This document shows positions 53,513 through 64,000 of a stretch of DNA of 64,000 nucleotides, piece by piece; position 1 is the stretch's first letter, and each line of letters opens with the position of its first letter. A program made the position numbers and the translations under genes. The DNA is from Allomyces arbusculus (taxonomy: Eukaryota > Blastocladiomycota > Blastocladiomycetes > Blastocladiales > Blastocladiaceae), in the NCBI GenBank assembly GCA_027604705.1, contig JADHYV010000082.1, positions 1-64,000 on the forward strand. The letters are read 5' to 3'. A model generated the notes under the pieces. That model saw nothing but the letters and a program-made list of their open reading frames with translations. It had not been told where the DNA came from and searched no databases.

Positions 53513-55191
53513 TCAATCCCACTCGACCTCAGCCTTCAACTCGTTCAAGATATCGTAGCACTCGCTGAGCAGCGAGTGCAGCACGCCCTGACCCGCCGGA
53601 ATCTCGCCATCCACCATGAACTTGCCATCGACGCGCTGGTCGTCTATAAGCATCCGCACGATCCGCACCGCCATTAGTTCTCCATCCTTCTCCACCCAGC
53701 CCCCACCCGCGAAAACAACGTACCGAAGCTCTTCAACTTGAGCTGGAACGGGTACAACTCCTGCGGGGTAAACGGCCCACCGAGCCGACGCAACTCGACC
53801 AAACACTTCCGCACGGCGATCAAATGATGATGCAAGTGCATCAGCGCCGGGTCCACCGGCTCGATCGTGGCCTGCAGCGTCGTCACATGGCAATGACACT
53901 TGTACAGCAAATAATGAATCGCCGCCTGGCCCGCGGGCGCCGGCCCCGCGCCACCCCCCTCGACGGGCGCATGCTCGTCCAAGTCCGGTAAATGCCCCGC
54001 CGACGAATTCGCTGACGACTGGCCCGAGGATGTCAACAGGTACGGCGGAGACGAGTAGAACACGCCCGACGCGTGCCGGTGTGCGTCGATCCGGTGCAGC
54101 GCGCGCTCGTACGGGTAGAGGTCCTGCGGGCGCACGTCCCACCGATGGTCGACCAAGTCGGCGAGCCGGCGGTGCAGCGAGGCCAGGTGGTCGTAGAGCG
54201 GGACGAGGACGGGGGCCACCTTGTCCTTTTTGTTGCACAGGTCGGTGATCAGGTCGTAGCAGTGGTCCATGATGGCGACGACCAGCTGTTGGCCGCGCAA
54301 CGCCTTGTTCGTCGCCGGGTCCCGAAACTCGGCCTGGACGCGTTTCGCATCGAGCGCGACGAGTCGGTCCTGGACCGCCAGGATCGCGGTCGTCGGCGGG
54401 TGCGCCTGCGCGGCGAGGGCGTGTAAGTCCTTTTGAATCGCGATCACGGTCTCGTGGTACGGCAAGAGCGCGTCATCGAGCGTATCAATGAGCAACACGA
54501 GCGTCGACGCGAGCCGGTAACACGCGTGCAGTTTGGCAAACAGGACGGCCTGGCCTTTCGGGATCCCCGGGTGGTCGGGCACGAGAAATTTGCCGTCGCG
54601 CACGTACTGGTTTTCGATTTCGCGCAGCCGGCGCTGGTAGACGACAATGTCGTCGAGCGTGAAGCAGGCGTCAGCCTTCATGTCCTCGAGCGCGTTCTGG
54701 ATCGCCATGAGCTGCGTATAGATCGGCAGCATCGACGGGGCCACCGTATCGGCCTGCGCGTAGAGTTCCAGAACCAGTTGGTGCACCGTGTCGAACAGGC
54801 AGTCGAGCGCGTTGCGTGGCGCCGTGTCGTCATGGTCCGCGACGTCGTTGCCGGACGCGGCGGATGGGGTGCCGGCGGCCGCCGACATGGACGAGGTCGA
54901 GGACGAGTAGGACCCACCCGACCCGCCGGACGAGATCGATGCGCCGTCGTCGTCGTCGTTGTCCGAGTCGGAGTAGGCGTCGGCCGGGGTCATGCCGGAC
55001 GTGCCATGTCCGCGTAAGAGGGCGAGGTCGTCGGCGAGGGCCGACACGCGGTCGGACAGTTCGGTCAGGTCTGCGAGCGCAAACGGCTGGCCCTTTTTCA
55101 GTTGCAACAGCGCGACCTTGATCGGGTAGAGCTTGTTGTAGATGGCAAGCTCGTCGGGCGGCAGGTGCTTGAGGTTCATGTGTTGCGGCAT
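53513..55191 (-). CDS. DUF2408 / UPF0662 family protein (yeast YPL260W type)
   Basis: Exons (minus) 55191-53724 and 53643-53513; 1599 nt, 532 residues, one 80-bp intron. The protein is almost entirely helical and contains internally related segments of the form '..YQRRLREIENQYVRDGKFL' followed by 'IPKGQAVLFAKLHACYRL', and at the C-terminus 'DDQRVDGKFMVDGEIPAGQG' followed by 'VLHSLLSECYDILNELKAEV'. This 'DGKF..IP.GQ.VL..LL..CY.L' signature is that of fungal DUF2408 proteins. A Ser/Gly/Asp-rich loop interrupts the first third. Cytosolic by absence of signals; the biochemical role is unknown. The start MPQHMNLKHL could also be four codons later. Confidence 0.9.
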
Positions 55192-56020
55192 CGTGACGGC
55201 GTGTACGGAGGAACGGGAACGGGAACAGGACCGAGAGCGGTCGGGTCGGTGGCAAGCAAAGCACGGGTGCGCGAGCGGAGCGGAGCGATCAGGCGGGTTG
55301 GGGGCGCGCAGCAGGGCACAGATCAGGCGTGTACACCGCAGGCGGGACCGGCGCGCTAGTGGGCGTTTTGCGGCTGCGTTGTGATTTTGCGATCAGTTTC
55401 AGACTTCAGTTGGGGGCCGGTCGAGGTGCCATCGCGGGTCGAGGTCGCGGTGTGTGGTGTGGACCGCGTGTGACGGCCGGCTAGGGTTTGCTTTTGCGGT
55501 TGCGCGAAACGCAGTGCGAAAGCCGCGAAAGACTGATCACCTGGCAAAACAAGACGCGGTCACGTTGACCGTCGCTGCGGCCTGCCGCACGGACGACTAG
55601 CTCGATCCGCACGCTGCCGCCCCGCCAGAGTCGATCAATCAAGACAAGACCAAGAGGAAGCGCTTGCCCCCACCTGCCGCAATGTCTTGCCAGCCCCGCT
55701 CATGTCTCGGCCGCTGCGTGCGCCGGCACCGGTCGTGTCGCCGGTGAGTCGCGTCGATGTCGCAGTCGCGTGCGATGAGCACGACCGCAAAACGGCGTCC
55801 GGCCGCCCTGCTCGCCGGCGGCGACGGCCAAGAATCCGGGCGCGCGACTTCGCCTCTCTCCACCAGGCCAACGTTGCGCGCGGCACCGACCGACGCGCGC
55901 CACCAGCAGCAAAGCCTCGCCGCCGCACTCGCACCCCCACAGCTCCAAACGCGTCCTCACCCACGCGCTCGCCTGCACTGACCCGTCCACGCCCGTGTCT
56001 GTCCCGCCGAGCCCGCCACC
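55192..56020. promoter_or_regulatory. Divergent spacer, DUF2408 gene / S8 protease gene
   Basis: About 830 bp between divergent starts. Promoters of both genes are expected here. No gene, repeat or defined element was recognised. Confidence 0.45.
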
Positions 56021-59939
<3,919 letters not shown>

Positions 59940-60580
59940 GAGTTGGAGGGGTTCGGGAGGAAATACATGTGTCTGCTGCTTGCGCGTGTTACCAACACTT
60001 GAGCTAAACGTCACGCAATGGTCCATGGAGCTCCAGTGTGGCCCAGCGACCCAGGAGGCCATCGCCGTAATCGTGCCCACCTGATGCCGAGGTTCCATGT
60101 TGGCCTGTTGTTGGTAGGGGGAGGCAGGATTCGTGGATGCAAAATCTCGGTGGGTGGTTTCCGCGTTGTGCTTTTACTTTCAACTCTAAGTTACACATTT
60201 GCACATAAGTCCATCCAAAAGCGGCCGTTCAAAGCCAACAAAAGAATGGCGCCTCCTGACCATCATTAGCCTCCATATATTTTGCTTGCCCTCAGTATTC
60301 GAGAGTGATGACAAAGGACATCTTGCCAGTGGCCAGGTTCGAACTAAGGTGGAAGGCAAGACTCCTGCCTGCAGGGCACTTGTTGCTCGTTCTGCGATGT
60401 GTTGCATGCGTTTTAAATGGCCAGAGTCGAACAGGATTGACTCTGTGGAAAAGGAGGTGGGTGCTAAAATTGGCAAGTAGGGCCGCTCTCTCGTGGACAT
60501 GAGCATTTGGGAACCTTTCGCAGGGACAGAAAAAAATCGGATGACCACACTAGGTGTGGATCATTTGAACCGCAACAACT
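59940..60580. other. Intergenic spacer
   Basis: About 640 bp between the NKAP stop and the tRNA gene. A minus-strand GTTCGAACC box lies at about 60342-60350, followed by 'TGGCCACTGG', recalling a tRNA T-arm; no complete tRNA is present there. Nothing else was recognised. Confidence 0.4.
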
Positions 60581-60654
60581 TGTCAACCGCCAGGTTCGAA
60601 CTGGCGACCTTGCGCGTGTGAGGCGCATGTGATAACCAACTACACCAGGTTGAC
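60581..60654 (-). tRNA. trnV-CAC: tRNA-Val (anticodon CAC)
   Basis: On the minus strand a full cloverleaf can be drawn. The acceptor stem GTCAACC pairs with GGTTGAC over 7 bp, with discriminator A. The anticodon stem TGCGC/GCGCA encloses the loop CTCACAC, so the anticodon is CAC. The T arm GCCAG-TTCGAAC-CTGGC pairs over 5 bp. The D arm 'TGGTGTAGTTGGTTATCAC' supplies the A box and TTCGAAC the B box. No intron is present. It decodes GUG valine codons. Confidence 0.95.
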
Positions 60655-62071
60655 AGCGTAAACTCCCAGAGGAGCTGTATTACGTGGAAAAAAGGGAAAT
60701 ATATATACCGCCGGTTGGTGCCTCAGTTGCCCTTGTCCCATCCCCTCCACTCTGCCAGGCAGACAAGAAGAACGACCAGGCGGAACGGCACGAACTGGTG
60801 CGGCAAGGAAAGGAACTCATTCGACGGCATTGCGTTGGATGGAAGCGGGGAGAGACATTCGTGCTGGCGCGGCTCGACTCTTTTGATGCGCGCATCTGCA
60901 GCAATCGCTCACCGCGCAACGCTGCTCATGCTGCGGGCTGTCCTTGAGTATGACAATAAGCAAAGCGCTGGCGGCGAAAACAAGTCTGGGCCGCCGAGCG
61001 AGCGTGCCGTACAGGTCGTCGAAGACGCAGCCATCATGAAGGCCGTGAGGTGGGCATCGGTGTTGGAGAACCAGGTGCAGCATGTTATGCGCGTGGAGGC
61101 AGAGCCGCCAAGGCAAAGTTCATCGTGCGCTCGCGCTAGAGCTCGCGAGTTGCATGACGAGCTCGGGGAGAAAGGATCGTGACGGAGAAGTGGTGACGCG
61201 GACTTTCGGGGAGGCGGGGCGCGGGCGTGCGCGGCGTGTGCTCACGGGAGCGGGAGCACGCCGTTGGTGTGCCGCGGGCCCGAGAGAGTGCTGAGTGTTG
61301 TGTTGAGCGCGGCGGGCCGGGCCAGCGGGCGCGAGAGAGCGCGCGCGGGCACCACCGTGCACAGACAGAGGGACGACACGACGGCGAGCGCGCGCGCCAC
61401 CGCACTTTCGTCTCCACCGCGGCGTGCGCGAGGCCCTTTCTCCTCTCCTCCCTCTCGCGAGCGCGAGCTCTCACCCCTTGCATCGACTCGGCATCGACGA
61501 CGACGGCGACGACTGGCAAGTTACGAACGGTATGGCAAGCGCTTCGATTTCAGCGACGACGGCGGTCGGCCGCCCGGTTGCCGGCCATGGATCTGGGCGT
61601 GCGAGACCGGCGACTGTGCGCAACGCGCTGCAAGCGGCTCTCGTCGACGGTTTGGGAGCCGGCCGGCAAGCACGACGATGGTGGGCAAGTTGGCGGGGAG
61701 TGGGCACTAGTGCGTGTTGGCGGCCGTTCGTTCGGCTGGCTGGCCGGTGGGCTGGCGCGCAACCCATCCAAGAGCCACTGTCTTCCGACCGGCATCCACC
61801 GGTCTTGGACCCACTCGCAAGGGAGGACAAGCTGAGCAAGAGCGGGGCTGGCCGATGGGTACAAGGCGGAAGCCAGCGAGCACGGCCGGCAACGGTGCCG
61901 GTGGACGAGTGAGCGAGGCCCGGCAGGCGGCGGGCTGCCGGTCGACCAACCGACCCGACTGCGACCCACCACGAACCGATGAACTGACCTGCCAACAGCT
62001 TTCTCTCGCGCGTCGTCTATATCCTAGCGGTCTGATTTTGACACGCGAGCGACAGAACGACACGAACCAGA
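60655..62071. other. Intergenic spacer upstream of the CHD gene
   Basis: About 1.4 kb, GC-rich, no recognised gene. A TATA-like AAATATATATACC lies near 60699-60711. The right part should carry the CHD promoter and 5' UTR. Confidence 0.4.
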
Positions 62072-64000
62072 ATGGTGCGCGCGCTGCCCTTCTTGGCCCG
62101 TTCGGCCTCGGCCACGACTGGACCGATTTCTGACCCCTTGCCCCTTGCCGCCAGTCCGACCCATCAAGACCCCCGTACCCCGGCGGCCCGCCGCCCGCCG
62201 TCGCCGCCGCCTTGTACCGCAGCGCCGCCTACCCGTCACCGGGCGTGGCGGCCCCGCCCAATGTCGCCCCCGGCCCAGGCGCGCGGCCTTACTTTGCCGC
62301 CAACCCGTTCCTCGCCAGCCAGAGCGACTCGCCGTCGCCGTCATGGACCCCACCGCCGCCACCGCCGCCGGCGCGCGCCACGGTCGCGGGCAAAGTTCCG
62401 GCGGTCGCCGGCAAAGTCCCTGCCGTCGCCGGTAAAGTACCCGCTTCGGCCGCGGCCATGGCCGCGCACCGGCGCAAGCGCGCACCACGGATTGCCATCG
62501 ACTCGGGCGACGACGCGACATCGACCGACGAAGAGGAAGACGATGATGACGAGGACGACGAGGATAATTCGTCGCTCGGTGCGGTCGCGGCCAAGGCGCC
62601 GCCACTCCCGCCGTCGCGCGCGCGCAGCGCACCCGTCGCTGCGTACCGCCGCAACGGCGGCAACACGTCCGAGTCGGACCTGTCGTCGGCCGACGACGAC
62701 GACGACGATATGGACGTGGACGTCGACTCGTCGGACGAGTCAGACGCCGGGTCGAGCCGCAGCGCACCGCGGCGTCGCGCCGCCGCGAGCGCGATTGCCA
62801 AGACCAAGCCCCGTGGAACGAACTTGTCACCTGCGCGTGGGCGGCGTGCGGGTTCGTCGCGCGCGGGCACACCGACCGGGAGTTCATCGGGTTCGGGAGG
62901 CACGTCGTGGCGCGTGCCGTACGACAGTGTTGTGATCCCGTTTGCGCACTTTGAGCCGAAAGTCGTGGAAAAGCTGCTCGCGCACCGTCCGGACCCGAGC
63001 GTCCCGGGCACGCGCGAGTTTCTCGTCAAGTGGAAGCACTGGTCGTACCTGCACCGCGAGTGGGTGCCGCAGGCGACGATCGAGGCGCAGGTGAACGGCG
63101 GGCAGCGGATCAAGCGGTTCCTCGACAAGCAGAACGCCGTCGACCATGCGGCCTGGGGCGACGACGGGTTCAACCCGGCCTACCTGCGCATTGACCGTAT
63201 CCTCGACGAGGGCGAAGTGCGCGACGCGCGCGGTACCGACGACGTCTACTACCTCGTCAAGTGGGAGAACCTGTCGTACGACCAGGCGACCTGGGAGACC
63301 AAAGATACATGCGACGAATTGAACCCGGACGCGGTCGCCGAGTTTCATGCGCGCCGCGACGTGCCAAACTACAAGCGCACGCCGACGCCGCCGAAACCGT
63401 CGGTCGACCAGTGGACCAAGTACCCGGCGTCGCCGGCGTTCAAGAACGGCAACCAATTGCGCGCCTACCAGCTAGAAGGCGTCAACTGGCTGCTGCACTG
63501 CTGGCTGCGCAACCAATCGAGCATCATGGCCGACGAAATGGGCCTCGGCAAGACCGTGCAGTCCGTCTCGTTCCTCTACCAGCTCTGGCGCGAGTTTGGC
63601 GTGCGCGGCCCGTTCCTCGTGGTCGCGCCGCTCTCGACGGTCCCGCACTGGGAGCGCGAGTTCAAGCACTGGACCGACATGAACGTGATCGTCTACCACG
63701 GCAACGCCGCGTCGCGCAATTTGATTGTCGACACGGAGTACTATTGGAAGGACGCGCGCGGCGCGCTGGTGCCGAATGTGTTCAAGTTTGATGTGCTTAT
63801 CACGACCTACGAAATGGCAATGGCGGGTGTTGCGCAGCTCAGGCCGATTCAGTGGCGCGCGTGCGTGCTCGACGAGGCGCATAAGCTGAAGAACAAGTCG
63901 TCCAAGATTTCGGAGCTGCTCAAGGGGTTCTCCATGGACCACCGCGTCCTCTTGGTACGTTCGCTCGTTATCCTTTCCGTGTGGCTCGAGTTTCGGTGCC
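62072..64000 (+). CDS. CHD-type chromatin remodeller (double chromodomain, SNF2 ATPase), 5' part
   Basis: ATP-dependent nucleosome remodeller; the gene continues beyond the window. Exon 1 is only the ATG (62072-62074); after an 80-bp intron exon 2 runs 62155-63954 (600 codons, phase 0) and a GTACGT donor follows. The protein starts MSDPSRPPYPGGPPPAVAAA, then has a three-fold VAGKVPA repeat and acidic Ser/Asp tracts. Chromodomain 1 (about 255-325) has 'EFLVKWKHWSYLHREWVP'; chromodomain 2 (about 345-400) has 'YYLVKWENLSYDQATWET'. The SNF2 domain starts near 430 ('NQLRAYQLEGVNWLLHCW') with the Walker A DEMGLGKT near 462 and DEAHKLKN near 573. The chromodomain wording is nearest to CHD3-5 and CHD6-9 types; the subfamily needs the missing C-terminal half. 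Confidence 0.93.

Noticed and set aside
53674-53723. Read-through C-terminus of the DUF2408 protein ending 'GAGWRRMEN'
   Set aside because: Splicing at 53723/53644 instead restores the conserved 'DGKF..IPAGQGVL' ending of the family.
54433-55017. 194-codon plus-strand frame
   Set aside because: Antisense to the DUF2408 gene, which has clear family signatures on the other strand.
60342-60360. Second tRNA gene near 60.35 kb
   Set aside because: Only a B-box-like GTTCGAACC is present; no acceptor or anticodon stem could be paired.

Overview
The window is nuclear DNA of a GC-rich, intron-rich fungus. Reasons: spliceosomal introns mostly 57-100 bp long with GT..AG ends; gene families such as Axl2-type cadherin-like proteins, a DUF2408/YPL260W protein, a Ubc8-type E2, an Atg20/Snx41 sorting nexin and an OPT transporter; and dense genes on both strands with short spacers. 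Several proteins (PPIL3, NKAP, a CHD remodeller with paired chromodomains, TSEN15) look closer to animal than to yeast forms. That suggests an early-diverging zoosporic fungus (Blastocladiomycota- or chytrid-like). This placement is inference.

Layout. 1-1.1 kb: the end of a Ty1/copia element. 1.3-10.5 kb: kinesin (-), DPM2 (+), Ubc8/UBE2H (-), Trm11 tRNA methyltransferase (-), complex I PSST subunit (+). 10.5-14.7 kb: gene-poor, with degenerate tandem repeats and one copy of a dispersed repeat. 14.7-27.4 kb: cytochrome c haem lyase (-), a cadherin-like membrane protein (+), a gene-poor gap, an LRR-TM-SH3 receptor-like protein (-) and a WD40 protein (+). 27.4-31 kb: a CpG-poor repeat island holding a second copy of the dispersed repeat. 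31-43.2 kb: aspartyl aminopeptidase (+), mitochondrial carrier (-), PPIL3 (+), Sen15-like (-), Snx41/Atg20-like (+), an acidic low-complexity protein (+). 43.8-47.5 kb: a 16-exon OPT transporter (-). 49.6-57.8 kb: kelch protein (-), a small membrane protein (+), DUF2408 protein (-), S8 protease (+). 58.5-64 kb: NKAP (+), tRNA-Val (-), and the 5' part of a CHD remodeller (+) that runs off the end.

Most exon models were built by hand by joining GT..AG introns so that the frame is kept. For 20 of the protein genes the summed exon length is an exact multiple of three and the joined protein matches its family across the joins. Neighbouring genes do not form a pathway. There are loose themes: mitochondrial proteins (PSST, haem lyase, carrier, perhaps the small membrane protein), RNA processing (Trm11, Sen15, PPIL3, NKAP), and two surface receptor-like proteins about 2 kb apart.

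The points most worth following are: CpG-to-TpG decay visible by comparing two copies of one repeat; the LRR-TM-SH3 and cadherin-like proteins with unusual domain layouts; a large insertion in the kinesin motor; start-codon-only first exons in two genes; and 14-nt micro-exons in the transporter. I saw no complete new multi-gene system.
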